Shown in pieces: positions 10,046-21,749 of a stretch of 64,000 nucleotides of DNA. Source of the DNA: Ipomoea triloba (lineage: Eukaryota; Streptophyta; Magnoliopsida; Solanales; Convolvulaceae); the NCBI RefSeq assembly GCF_003576645.1, contig NC_044927.1:19559018-19623017 (forward strand), in the 5' to 3' direction. How positions within the stretch are numbered: the stretch's first letter is position 1; the number at the start of each line of letters is the position of its first letter. The position numbers and the translations under genes were made by a program. The notes under the pieces were generated by a model. That model saw nothing but the letters and a program-made list of their open reading frames with translations, was not told the DNA's origin and did no database searches.

Positions 10046-12092
10046 TGTTGGTCCCAAGGGGATGGGGTACAAGTCTAGAGGGGGGGGGTGAATAGACTTG
10101 TATAAGATTTTGCAAATCTTTTCAACCTCTCGTGTGTATTGAACTTAGGATGTTTAAGTTCGATACCTCACGAGGTGAAGATAAAGTTTTATGCGCAGCG
10201 GAAATGTTATCCCCTTTTAGTTAGCACGAGTTTTAGTTAGTTCGAGAAGTGAGTTTATATGCAGTGCAATCGAGAGGTTAGCGAGAGATGAAAACAGTAA
10301 GTAAATGCAAGAGAGATTTTTTAAGTGGTTCGGCCAACCCGCCTACGTCCACTCTTCTTCCAGAAACTCCCTGGAAGGATTGCACTAAAAACTTCCCTTT
10401 TTAGTACAATATCGAGCGCTTGAGCTTTGATCACGAAGCCCGCCTCAAGCCTCAGGTTTTTCGCCCCGCTTCTTGTTACTCCACCTCTCGAGCACTTGAC
10501 CTTTGATCACCAAGCCCGCGTCAAGCCTCAGGATCTTCACAAGACAGCTCCCAGGTTACTCCGCCTCTCCAAGGTCTTTCTCCCCGCTTCCAGCTACTCC
10601 ACCTCTCGAGCACTTGACCTTTGATCACCAAGCCCGCGTCAAGCCTCAGGTTTCTTTCACTCGGACAGCTGCCAGGTTACTCCACCTCTCTTGCTTAATC
10701 CAAAGCAAGGTGTTTTTGGTTGTCACTGTTGAGTGTAACAGACTCCAATCTGACCACAAGCTATCGTTGAATCAACTTTGATGTAGAGCAGCTTTGGTCA
10801 CCTTCTGGATGTATGACAGTTTAGGCTTTGTAACTCTCTTGAAACACTAAGATGTGTTTTCTCGCTNNNNNNNNNNNNNNNNNNNNNNNNNNNNNNNNNN
10901 NNNNNNNNNNNNNNNNNNNNNNNNNNNNNNNNNNNNNNNNNNNNNNNNNNNNNNNNNNNNNNNNNNNNNNNNNNNNNNNNNNNNNNNNNNNNNNNNNNNN
11001 NNNNNNNNNNNNNNNNNNNNNNNNNNNNNNNNNNNNNNNNNNNNNNNNNNNNNNNNNNNNNNNNNNNNNNNNNNNNNNNNNNNNNNNNNNNNNNNNNNNN
11101 NNNNNNNNNNNNNNNNNNNNNNNNNNNNNNNNNNNNNNNNNNNNNNNNNNNNNNNNNNNNNNTTTTATCAGACACCTCTTGTTAACCTCTTGACCTCTTT
11201 CACAACCCCTTTTTTTTTTGTGTCTTTACGTCCTTATATATGAGAGTAGAAGAATAGTTCCGTTGGAGGGAAAACTATTCCGTTTGAAATTGGTCTCCCA
11301 CGCCGAACATGGGTCTTTGCACAATTTCAGCATTTTTCATGGAGTAGTGGTCTTGTAACTTGAGCCTTTTGTTTTGTAGTGAATATTCCATATTCCACTT
11401 TCTTGAGTTCATGCTTCACTTGCTTCTTTTGGATAAAGTTACTCTTTTTATATTCCCATCATTCCTTGTTTGGGGAATCTGACCACTTCAGGATTGGTGC
11501 ACTTCTTGACCGTTTGTGGTGGAGGTCTGACGTGTCATCCACTTCCGTCCATTTTGAAACCTCCCGCTCAGCACCTCTTCAATATTTTATCTCCATGATA
11601 TTCTTCTTCTCCAAACTTAGAGTATTTTATCTGCACATGTTGACTAACATTCAGCCTCTTGGAGAAGTGCCGGTTTATCGAGACCATAAAAGATGTCTCG
11701 ACCACTTGATGTTTCAATCCCATGTATCGAGAGGTCTATCTCTCGAATATTCTTTACGTCTCGAACTCGATAGGTATATCGAGAGGTCCTTACCTCTCGA
11801 ACTTGGCTTGTGTCTCGAGACTTAGTTGATGTCTCGTAGACCCTTATTCCTCCAGAGTTGTCTCGTGCCTGCTTCTGATCTATCTGTTTGCTTACAACAC
11901 GAAAACTTCTAAGTTGTTCAAACAAGTTTACCTTAAGCTTAAATATTTCCCGAGTTGAGCTCAAATTACCCGGTTGTATTTTCGCTCTTAGTTTACTTAT
12001 CGAACTTACATTGTTTTGCCTATGTATCGAGACTTGGGGATTCTTACTTAACAGTTGGTATCATCAAAACCTATTACATGATGTTCCTAACA
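10046..12092 (-). repeat. 5' LTR of SIRE-type element
   Basis: On the minus strand the LTR begins TGTTAGGAACATCATG at 12092 and ends CCAACA at 10046, about 2047 bp including 296 Ns (10867-11162). Near 10419, 10494 and 10610 there are three diverged copies of a segment containing CTTTGATCAC-AAGCCCGC-TCAAGCCTCAGG. The LTR is dense in the TCGAGAGG motif (for example around 11727-11800). Confidence 0.88.
11231..11242 (-). promoter_or_regulatory. Candidate TATA box in SIRE LTR
   Basis: The minus strand reads CATATATAAGGA about 850 bases into the 5' LTR, a good plant TATA match in the expected orientation to drive the genomic RNA. The start site is not visible from sequence alone. Confidence 0.45.
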
Positions 12093-14801
12093 CCTCCGGG
12101 GTAGAAGTTCGGGTGGCATGTACTCTTTACCAGTGCCTCTTTCGTCTGCTTTTCTTTCGGCTTGGGCGTCGTCTTCTGTGTGGCATGGGCGCCTTGTTCA
12201 TCCTCACCATCGTGTTCAGAGTCACATTTTGAAGTCTAGTTTAGTTAGTTCTTCTAGTCGTTCAGATTCTTTATGTACTGCTTGTCAAATGGGGAAATCT
12301 GCGCGTTTCCCTTTATCTAGTGTTCCGTCTTCTAGTTCGAATGTCTTAGATTTAATATACACCGACATTTGAGGCCCTGCTCCTGTTTCTTCTATTAATG
12401 GTTACCGTTATTTCGTCATCTTTGTTGATGATTTTACACGTTTTACTTGGTATTATCCTATGCGCTTAAAATCTGATTTGTATGCTATTTTTGCGCAATT
12501 CCGTGCTTTGGTTGAGCGTTCTTATGGCTGTCGCATTAAATATGTTCAGTCTGATCTTGGTGCTGAGTATAAGAAGCTTCATTCTGAGTTTCTTAAACTT
12601 GGTATTTTTCACTGACAGTCGTGTGCTTACACGCACAAGCAGAATGGTCATGTTGAGCGTAAGCACCGCCATATTGTTGAGACGGGTCTCACTCTACTTG
12701 CTCATGCGTCTGTTCCATCCCAGTTTGGGGATTATGCTTTTGAGTCTGCTGTTTATCTGATTAATCGCATGCCCACGCCTGTCTTAGCTAATAAAAGTCC
12801 TCACTATATGTTGCATCAGTCTCCACCTTCTTACTCTTTCCTCCGTGTATTTGGTTGCTTGTGTTTCCCTCATCTTCGTCCATATAATCGTCATAAAATG
12901 AGTTTCCAGTCTGCCCCGTGTGTTTTCCTTGGCTATCCTGAGTCTTTTCGGGGGTATAGATGTATGGACTTGAACACTAACAAGGTCTTTATTTGTAGGC
13001 ATGTTCGTTTCGATGAGCATGTTTTTCCTTTTGCTACTAAGTCTGATGTGCAGGCTCCTGTTGCTTCTCCGTTACCACCTTGGGGTGTCGCCCGCCTGCC
13101 TACTTCTACTGTGCGACCGGTGGTGGAGCCTACTCCTGTGAGCCGGCGTGTGGTGGTTCCTCGAGGTCGCCGTGCTACTACTACTGCCTCTCATCCGCCT
13201 CCTAGAGAGCATGGTCCTATGACTTGTAGTCGGGCTCGGACTGAGGGGGCTGTGTTGGTTGCTTTGTCTGCAAAAATGTGTCCTCCTAAGCCTACCTGTT
13301 ATACTCAGGCTGTGAGGTTTCCTGAATGGAGGGAGGCCATGGATGCTGAATTTAATGCTTTGTTGCAGAATCAGACTTGGAGGCTAGTGCCGGTTCGTGA
13401 GGGTATGAATGTTGTTGGTTGTAAGTGGGTCTTTCGCACCAAGCGGAAGGCGGATGGTTACATTGAGCGGCATAAGGCTAGGCTGGTGGCAAAGGGCTTC
13501 AATCAAGTTGCGGGCCAGGACTTCTTTGATTCTTTTTCGCCCGTTGTTAAGCCCACGACTGTTCGCATACTCCTGTCTTTGGCTTTGTCTTCCGGATGGG
13601 CTGTGCGACAGCTGGATGTGCATAACGCTTTCTTGAACGGGTCTTTGGAGGAAACTGTCTACATGAGTCAGCCGCCTGGTTATGCTGATTCGGATTTTCC
13701 TGATCATGTCTGTTCGCTTCAGCGTTCTCTATACGGTCTTAAGCAAGCCCCGCGTGTATGGTTCACGCGTCTGCATACGTTTCTCTTGTCTGTGGTTTTT
13801 CGGTCCTCCAAGACAGATGTCTCTTTTTTTATCTATGCTTAGGGGGAGTCGCGTGTTTATTTGCTTGTGTACGTGGATGATATTTTGGTTATGGGAAGTG
13901 ATGCTGCGTTTGTGTCCCTGCTTATTTCAAAGTTGTCGGTGGCCTTCAAGATTCGTGATCTTGGTGGTCCTTCGTTTTTTCTACTGTTGATGGGATGCTC
14001 CTTTCTCAGAAGCGCTATATGTTTGACATACTGAAGAGAGCAGGTATGACTGACTGTAAGCCCCTGGCTACGCCTATTCCTGTGTCTCGGACTTCGACTG
14101 CTTCTTCTGAGCTGTATGTTGATCCTACTCGATACAGGAGTCTTACGGGTGCCTTGCAGTATCTTACTGTGACTAGTCCGGATCTGTCATTTGCGGTTAA
14201 CTTGTTGTGTCAGCATATGCATGCTCCCACTGAGGATAATTGGGCCCAACTTAAGAGGGTCCTTCGGTATGTCAAGGGGACTACGCATCTAGGTCTGTTG
14301 CTACGTAAGTCTTCTAACTCTGTTATTCATGCCTATTGTGACTCAGACTGGGCTGGTTGTCCTACCGATCGGAAGTCCACATATGGTTTTGCTGTATTTC
14401 TGGGGTCAAACCTTGTGTCCTGGGTGTGTCGGAAGCAGCGCACTGTTGCTCGGTCCTCCACTGAAGCTAAATATAAAGCCATTGCGGATGTCTGTGCCGA
14501 GGTTACCTGGATTGTCTATTTGCTACGTGAACTTGGTGTGCCTCCAGACTCTCCTCCGAAGCTGTGGTGTGATAATCTTGAGGCTACGTATATGTGTGCT
14601 AATCCCGTGTTTCATGCTCGCACAAAGCACATCGAAATTGATTATCATTTCGTTCGTGACAAGGTGGCTGCAGGCGAGCTGCAAGTTAATTTCATTTCCA
14701 CTAAAGATCAATTGGCCGATATTCTTACCAAACCTCTACCTGCTCCTCGGTTTGCTGTTCTTCGTGGCAAGCTACAGGTCGCTGCGTCTTCCTGTGCTTG
14801 A
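12093..14801 (+). pseudogene. Ty1/Copia pol pseudogene (IN-RT-RNase H)
   Basis: Recognisable pieces in order: GAG-pre-integrase (HGRLVHPHHRVQSHILKSS, CTACQMGKSARFP); integrase core (FVDDFTRFTWYYP, VQSDLGAEY, KQNGHVERKHRHI); reverse transcriptase ([59 protein letters not shown]); and RNase H with its C-terminus ending at 14801. It is broken by an in-frame TGA at 12370 (in place of an expected Trp), TGA at about 12614, TAG at about 13840 and a frameshift near 13980. No complete product is possible. Confidence 0.92.
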
Positions 14802-14911
14802 GGGGGAGTGTTAGGACTCCTATTGATATACACTTCTATAGCTAGTATAAGTCTGTAGTTTAGTATATAGTTATTCTATGTATTCGTATACGTTTAATAT
14901 TCAGAAATACA
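12093..14911 (+). mobile_element. Truncated, decayed Ty1/Copia element (Ale/Retrofit-like), host of the SIRE insertion
   Basis: The plus-strand pol begins abruptly at the SIRE LTR junction (12093) and ends with an A/G-rich tract (GAGGGGGAG, 14800-14808) next to a short putative 3' LTR starting TGTTAGGACTCC at 14809 and perhaps ending at about 14911. The 5' half, including gag, lies on the other side of the nested SIRE element, outside the window. The lineage guess rests on RNase H motifs such as [16 protein letters not shown]. Confidence 0.85.
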
Positions 14912-16354
14912 AACCCTAATCGTGGGGCAATCCTAGCCTAATTCTAATTTATTGATTACGAAAGTAGCTGAACTGAATTCTTGAGTGCATTGCCAATAAA
15001 TCCCTTGGTTAATTGTTTTTCCCTAATTTTGAGATTGTTAGAGCATCAAGATTGCAACATCCCTAATCTGACCCATTCTTTTATCATATAGTTTTCCCTT
15101 ATTTTATTTGCATATTTTATTTTATTTTCATTCCTTAATCTTAGTTTGCTTGGATTCTAGTGAATTTCAAGACTTTAGTGCCTAGAATTCTACATATCAT
15201 ACAAGTATGTGACATAGTCTCAATCCTCAGCGGAACGATATTTACACCCTCTTTTTACTATCACCATTTTACTCATCAATTCACCACGAAAATGGGGCAA
15301 TTCCTTGTTCTAATCCTTGTATATTTGTTCACGTGAGTGACTTATAGACTAGAATTCCTATGTGCATTCTCGCCTGATTCATGATTATTTATTCTTGCTA
15401 ACCCCGTAGATTCTTGAAGCATCTAGATGATAATGCCCCCTAACTTGAGTCATATTTCTTTATGTTGTGTTTATCTTTATGTGTATGTGTTAGTCTTACT
15501 ATTTACTTAAAATTGTTGTTTGTTTAGCTTCTTGTTGATTTCCTTACGCTAGCGCCTAGTTGTGATTGCATATTACGTGTCATAAACCTCAATCCCCTGA
15601 GGACGACATTTCACACATGTACACTCACCATCACTCTTTTTTGCTACAATCAATATATCTGAAAATATTTTAAATATTAGCTCAAGAAATATAATATCAA
15701 TATTATATTATTATCTAAACTAAAATTTAGGTATTAGTTTGGATATATTTTTAGTTGTTATATATGGATATAAATTTGGTTTGGATATCAAAAATAAAAA
15801 TCTTACATATATTACACTTAAAGTAAAAATGATATTTTACTCCATTTAAACCAAATATCTCTATAAACATTTTAAATATCAAGTCTAAAAATCACTTGAA
15901 ATTAAACTTGCATTAATTTTATAACGTTAATCTAAAAAATAATAAATTTTAAAAAAATAAGTGTTAGTAAATAAGTTTTCTAAACAGAAAACAAAGAACG
16001 AAAACTGAAAAAATTTGAAAACAAAAAACAGAGAGTAGTTTCGCGAAGAAAATGGGTCTAAGCCTCTAAGTTAACATGTTTATTTGAAATATTGGATGCA
16101 CGTTTTTCATTTGTCCAGTTTTTAAATTTTTTTTCTTCATTTTTTGTTTGAAGTAAAACGGAAATATCATTAAACATCAAATCAGCCGATAAAGCGTTTT
16201 CCATGAAATTCGTAGGGGTAGAAAATCACTCAATATAGTCCGACAGAAAATCGGTTTCTTAACAAAATAGAAAGCAAGTTGAGAGAAATTCCACATGATT
16301 TCTTTTACATTATCAATGATTACACTAGTTGGGGGAGAAGTGGGTACTAGCTTT
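14912..16354. other. Gene-free AT-rich stretch with LTR-like debris
   Basis: No coding region is supported. Two diverged versions of one segment, CCTCAGCGGAACGATATTTAC (about 15217) and CCCCTGAGGACGACATTTCAC (about 15595), each followed by a CACCATCACTC-like stretch, suggest remains of Ty3/Gypsy LTR or untranslated-leader sequence. From about 15650 the sequence is very AT-rich with nothing recognisable. Confidence 0.4.
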
Positions 16355-18290
16355 GATTTTAGAGTAGAGCTTGGAGAGCATCAGTTTCGATCTGGATACA
16401 ATCATAATTTAACATTTTGACCAAACTCAAAGGCTTCTTAATGCTTAAAGCTTCAGCTTCCTCATAATTTTAAACACCATTACCCATCATGTATTTGGCA
16501 GCAAGGAATTGAAGGAGTCATTATTGTCTCTGAGAACACACCCAAAACCAATCATGTTTTTGTCATGGAAGGTTGCTGCATCAACATTCATTTTGAGCCA
16601 ATTTTCAAAAAACTTTGGCTAATGGGTAACAAATATTTTAGGAGGGCTATTGAAAAGTCTAATCTAAGCAACCCTCCAAATGAGCAAAAAGTTTAGAAGC
16701 ATGATTACAAATCCTCTTAGATGAAGGGAGCTTGATTGTTCCAAACTTTAGCATTTTTTGTGTTCCAAATGTTCAGTATATAGCAATAAAGTGGTTGCAT
16801 CACTCTTCATATAATTTTTGCAGGTTGGTAGCAACCCAATAAGAGAATGGCACATAGTTTAAGCTGTCTACATTTGGCCCTTCAATATTCCATCAACATT
16901 TTGCTAGTTCACACCCACTAAAGAGATGCAATTGAGTTTCATCTTCAGAAGAGCAAAAAATGCATATTAGAGAGCAATTTATGGGTTTGGTGTGCAAGTT
17001 GTCTAAGCCTCTAAGGTGGGTAGAATATTGGAACATGTTGTTATGAAATATTATTACGAAAATAATATTTCTTGGATAATCACAAGCACATAAACGAAAA
17101 AGGAAAACTGGAGGGGTTTAACAAGAGTCAAGCGAAACACTCTTTCCTTAAAACCTTATTTGCTACTTCCCAAAAGTGCTAGGAGCGTTGTAGCCAAGGT
17201 TTCCTAGGATAAAACGTGTTAGCAAAGAAGGAGTAGAAGTTCGAGAGAGAAAGAATTCGTTGTGTTTTTGTGTGTGTAAATTTGCTGCTTCTACCAACGA
17301 ATTATATAGGAGTTGAAGATTAAATAGCAATTAATCATGGCATTAATCTGATAAATAAATCAGACTTTTTACTCCTATAACATCCGACCATTACCTGAGA
17401 TTTAATTCAGAATTTAAAAATTGGAATTAATTCAATATTAATTCCGTAACAGATGAATTAAGTCTCTGTCGTACACAAGACGAGATGAGAACACGAGGAG
17501 TAAAGCCCGAGTTCGTCAGATTACACGAATCATGCTACCAGAAGGTCGAACCGTTAACCACTCTGGTTCACGAACCATTGGAGACGAGACCACGAACCAT
17601 TAGCACGGTCGCTAGTACTCTGGTTACCCGAGCCATTAGTAGCTACGTGTTGAAAAAATGTTATGAAAATTCGGCATAACTAAGTCTGCAAGGCTAGCTA
17701 ATTGTGCCCGCAGGTGCCGGCGCACACAAGTCAAGCCTTTTCAGGCTCATTTTGGGATTTGATTTGCACCCCCTGCGCGCAAGAGAGAGCCCCCATGCTA
17801 TACAATTCACTAAGTCTTAGAAAGGCTCTTGTATAAATAGTGGTGCAAACCCACTTCCCAAACCAATGTGGGACAAAAGCTTACTTGAAGCTTTTACCTC
17901 TATTTTTCTAACTCAAATGGGTCAAATTTGAGAACCAATTTCTCATTCACCCATTATCCGTTTTGTGCGTACTATATATCAATTTCTTCGTCTAATTACG
18001 AAGAACCTGAATCCACTTTAACCCGACCAAAATCGGAAGTGGACCCCACATATATTTGTACCACAAAATAGCCACTAAAATGGCCATTTTATGCTATTTT
18101 TCCAACATATGTTTGCCAAAAAAAACAACTTATTTGGGGGGGAGGGGGGGGGATATATGAAGATTCCACATCTTTGTCCACCCAAGATCATAAGACAACT
18201 CTTCATTGTATAAAGACTTTTTTCCTCCTATCTCTATATAAGTTTGTCTTCAATATCTTTGTTTGATAAATGCCAAATACAACATGTTTT
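16355..18290 (-). pseudogene. LINE 3' end remnant (zf-RVT + RNase H), split by a solo LTR
   Basis: Minus-strand fragments read in order: SLYNEELSYDLGWTKMWNLH (18270-18160); a break occupied by the solo LTR; then NCSLICIFCSSEDETQLHLF and a GCELAKC end (about 16985-16900), a zf-RVT Cys/His cluster; then an RNase H/RVT_3 segment, NWLKMNVDAATFHDKNMIG and FGCVLRDNNDSFNSLLP (about 16600-16510) and EEAEALSIKKPLSLVKM (about 16460), with stops and frameshifts. The order matches the C-terminus of plant LINE ORF2. It is clearly dead. Confidence 0.7.
17039..18107. mobile_element. Probable solo LTR inserted in LINE
   Basis: The 1069-bp segment begins TGTTATGAAAT and ends TTTTTCCAACA, giving TG...CA ends. 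It is flanked by CATGT (17034-17038) and TATGT (18108-18112), a 4/5 match as an aged 5-bp target duplication. LINE coding sequence is continuous across it, so it is an insertion. No internal retrotransposon genes are present. The small frame at 17485 is not supported as a gene. Confidence 0.6.
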
Positions 18291-18977
18291 AGGGGGTGTT
18301 TTGAGGATAAAATGTGGCTATTTTGTGGTGGAGTTGACTCTTGTGTGCTTAGAATGACTTAACTTGCTATAAATTGAGTATAAGGACTAATTTTGGTCAC
18401 TCATGTGCATTGTAGGTAAACAAGGTTATTTCAAGGACATTTTGATCAATTTAGAGCCAAAACGATAAGGAGTTCAAGAATGCACGTTCATGCAATGGTC
18501 GTGCGGTGGTTGAGTATGCAAGGTCTCAGTGTTTTGATCATATCTCAGCCTAAGAGTATCCAAATAGAGTGATTCAAATTGACTTGGGAAGGCAACTAGA
18601 AAAGCTACAACTTATGTAGAAACCATAAAGTCTAATTCAAACATCTTTAAGATCAAATTACACGAGGAAGTGCACGCTCGTATAGAAACTGGTAGAAAGT
18701 TGCACACCCATTCTAAATGGTGATGCAAGGGAAAACACAACAGAAATAGTGAGTTGCACGAGGGCATGCACGCTTGTGCACTCACTCATGCAACCAAAAC
18801 AGTGTGTTACAACAAGACTTTGCATGAGTGTGCAAGGGCTGGTACACAAGGACGAAAATCAGCAAAATGAAGATTTTGAGGCTTTAAAAGCTCAAGGGAC
18901 TAAGCTTGATGAAGGAGTTAGTTTTAGATAACTCTTAGCACTTTTTCCATCATCTCCAAGGGTTCCTTGGGAGAAAC
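18291..18977. repeat. Degenerate LTR debris, left flank of the Athila insertion
   Basis: No coding region. Together with 28913 onward this looks like one older sequence interrupted by the Athila element: the target GAAAC ends at 18977 and resumes at 28913. The downstream half has features of Ty3/Gypsy LTR 3' ends, such as a CCGTGAGCTTAGAC-like end near 29390. Family assignment is uncertain. Confidence 0.35.
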
Positions 18978-20481
18978 TGATGGACAATTTTAAATAGTCC
19001 TCGCAAGTGCACGAATCACTGTAGTAATAGTGTGCAGAATGCAAGGGTCGAACCCACAGGGAATTGATACGATGCAATTGAATAACTTAAAATTAATTAG
19101 CTTGAATGCAATATAATAAAACCGAAACTAGTAAAATAACTTGGGACAATAAAATAATTGAAAACCCGAACAAACGAGATAGCATGCAACTTAGTAACTA
19201 ACACGAAAAACAAAGCTCTAGGAACATGAATCAATTACCATTACTAGTTCTGCATATTAGTTCAACTTGCCCATCAATTAAGGGTTCGTTCTAACTATTA
19301 TCTGACTAATCCGTATGGCGTCCAGATTCAGTCACGTATTCTAATGGTTCATACGCTTAAGACGTTTATTTAAACCATTAGAACCCATTAAGTCAGGAAG
19401 AACTTACGGAATACCCGATTTATGAACCAAATAAACAACTTAATAAGACAACTAAATTATTTATCTTTTTATCTTACAGAGCATTAAATTACTAAGCATA
19501 GTGTGTACTCAATAATTCTCTCAAACAGACTAATAAAAGCTAAATTGGCCAGATTCAACTTAATTAATCGCAACCCAAATTATAAGATAAAACTTAATTA
19601 ATTGGCAAGATTAAACATAAATTAATGCATAAATGTCATGGCAATATCATCATATCCCTAGATTAACAAATTAACAAGCCATTAACGTAAAGAATTTGTA
19701 ATTAAGATTAAATTAAGCACAAGGCACTGCAATTAAGAACTCTAATCGTAATTAAGGTAGCAGCACAATTCTAGACTCAAACAAATTGCAAAGGTTTACA
19801 AATCCCAACACAAAGCAATGACTAATTGAATTTAAGAAAAGAATTTAAATAATGCACCAGAAGTTCATGGAGCCAACCCACTTCAATTCATATTTACTGC
19901 CGTGAAGACCAGAAAATCACGCCACCTCCGTCGAAATTAAATTGTGAGGCTTCTGTCCAGGAATCGCGAACCTAGCTACGTCTGATCGGGAGTTTGGATG
20001 TGCAAAGATTCTTTTTGTGAAGATAGTTTTTTGGAGAGCGAATTGATTCCAGAATGACGAACTTTGGTCACTTTTTATATTGCTCAGGTTCAACCGTAAC
20101 TCCGCGGATTTGGTGGATGAAAAAGGCTTTGGATCAACGGAGGCCACTAACACTTCCTTCAGGTTCTCTGCGTCGTTGTTGACTAGAAAAAGGAGGAGGA
20201 CCATCTGTTTGTTCGCCGCAAAAGCTTTTGATAATTGGACTAATTCTTAATATTTAAAAACAAATAAATCATACTTTAATTAATTAAATAAAGCTCAAAT
20301 AGAATTAGCCTATTGATCTAACTGCAAGCTAAATTATTAATTCATTGTTTTATTTATAACTTATAATTATTGGATAAACATAAAGTAAATACAAATATAA
20401 TAACTTAATAAGATTAAGCATAGAAATATAACTATATAATAAAAATTATAATAAAATAAAGTATACAAAATGCGCTTATCA
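18978..20481 (-). repeat. 3' LTR of Athila-like element
   Basis: Plus-strand ends are TGATGGACAATTTT and GCTTATCA (minus TGATAAGC...TCCATCA). It is about 99 percent identical by eye to the LTR at 27411-28912. The small minus-strand frame at 20204-19917 recurs in both copies but looks like chance LTR sequence. Confidence 0.93.
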
Positions 20482-21749
20482 AATTTCCCAACACTTATTT
20501 ATTTGTTTGTCCTCAAGCAAATACTTTATTAAAAGGAAAAGAATATAAAAGAAATTAGAACGATAAACAAAACATTAAATTGAGCTTTACCCAAATAGCC
20601 TCCCAAAATTATTGCCTCATCAATGCAAGATTAGTGTCAACTCATAGAGTGCATAAACACCTGACTGGATATTAAATAACTTCAACATGTTTATTCATAA
20701 AAATAAAGCTTATATTCGTGTGCTGATACCCATTATATGAGCTATACAAAAATCCAATAAATATGAAAATTTCACAAAATACAACCTGAATCAAATTCAG
20801 AAACATTCTATCACAGTGCAGGTGCAAAATATGATGGAAACAAGGATCAAGGCATTTATTAAAAATTAAAATGCGAATATTCGTCTCTTCCAAAGTTCAC
20901 TCATTATTTTTTTATTTATGACTTTTTCCAAAGAGAACTTCCCCAAAAAATCTCGCCATTTTATGTCAGGCATGTTTGGGTTTTCAATTTTGTGTGTACT
21001 CATAAACCAGACCACCACACTTATTTATTTATTTATGGTACATGTGTAGGTAGCTGATTCAGCGGAGTAGAATCTCTGATTTATTGCAAATAAAATAAAT
21101 AAATAAGCACTCTCATTTTTTTGAATATATATATATTTTTATTTTTGACCTCACTTATGCCAAAAAGATGATCCTTGAACCCAACAAACTACACCACAAT
21201 TTATAGCACTCAAGAACTATTTAGGAATTTGAAAAAGATAATATAAAGTGAAACTAACATACAAACCATCAAAGAAATTGCATAAAACATATAAGGGTGT
21301 TCGCGATTTTCAAATTCTATTTATTTATTTATTTTTGTTTCTTTTTTTTTTTGGAAAGTTATTCAAAATATAAAACTAAAGCAATCAATAATTAGCCACA
21401 TGCAGTATACACACTAATAGAGTTGACAAAACCTGCATTATTTTTTCTCATAGGCTATTCAAAATATTCACAAGGGTAAAGCTCAAGCTAATGCTAGAAA
21501 TTTAAAATAAAAAGGTTTATAAAAATAAACATAAGAAAATTAAAAAATTTGAAATTTTTTAAAATTTTATGATTTTTAGGCCAACTCCCTTCCCCACACT
21601 TATTTTCAACATTGTCCTCAATGTTGAGAACAAAAACTATAAGAGAACACAAAACCAAGAGCTCATCAAGTTATTGAAAAATGGCATAACAAGCAAAAAT
21701 GAAAATAAAGGAGAAGGGAAAGAGAATTGGGTTGCCTTCCAAAAACGCG
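20482..21749. other. Athila non-coding region between pol and 3' LTR
   Basis: About 1.27 kb of AT-rich sequence with no supported ORF. Some Athila elements carry an env-like ORF here; this copy does not show one. A purine tract (minus GTTGGGAAATT) directly precedes the 3' LTR and is the likely polypurine tract. Confidence 0.6.

Larger units (their letters stand above)
1..12092 (-). mobile_element. SIRE/Maximus-type Ty1/Copia retrotransposon, 3' LTR outside window
   Basis: Read on the minus strand, the order is 5' LTR (12092 to 10046), tRNA-Met primer site, gag (9932 to 7750), pol (7753 to 4571), a spacer with PPT-like purine tracts, then a long third ORF running off the window start. An LTR near 2 kb plus a third ORF after pol is the layout of the SIRE/Maximus lineage. 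The LTR has TG...CA ends. The right end abuts the broken Copia fragment at 12093, so this element inserted into it. The 3' LTR and the second target-site copy lie left of position 1, so age cannot be estimated. gag is frame-disrupted, while pol and the third ORF are open. Confidence 0.88.

Noticed and set aside
19917..20204. 95-codon frame repeated at 28255-28635
   Set aside because: It lies inside both Athila LTRs; the repetition reflects LTR identity, not a gene.
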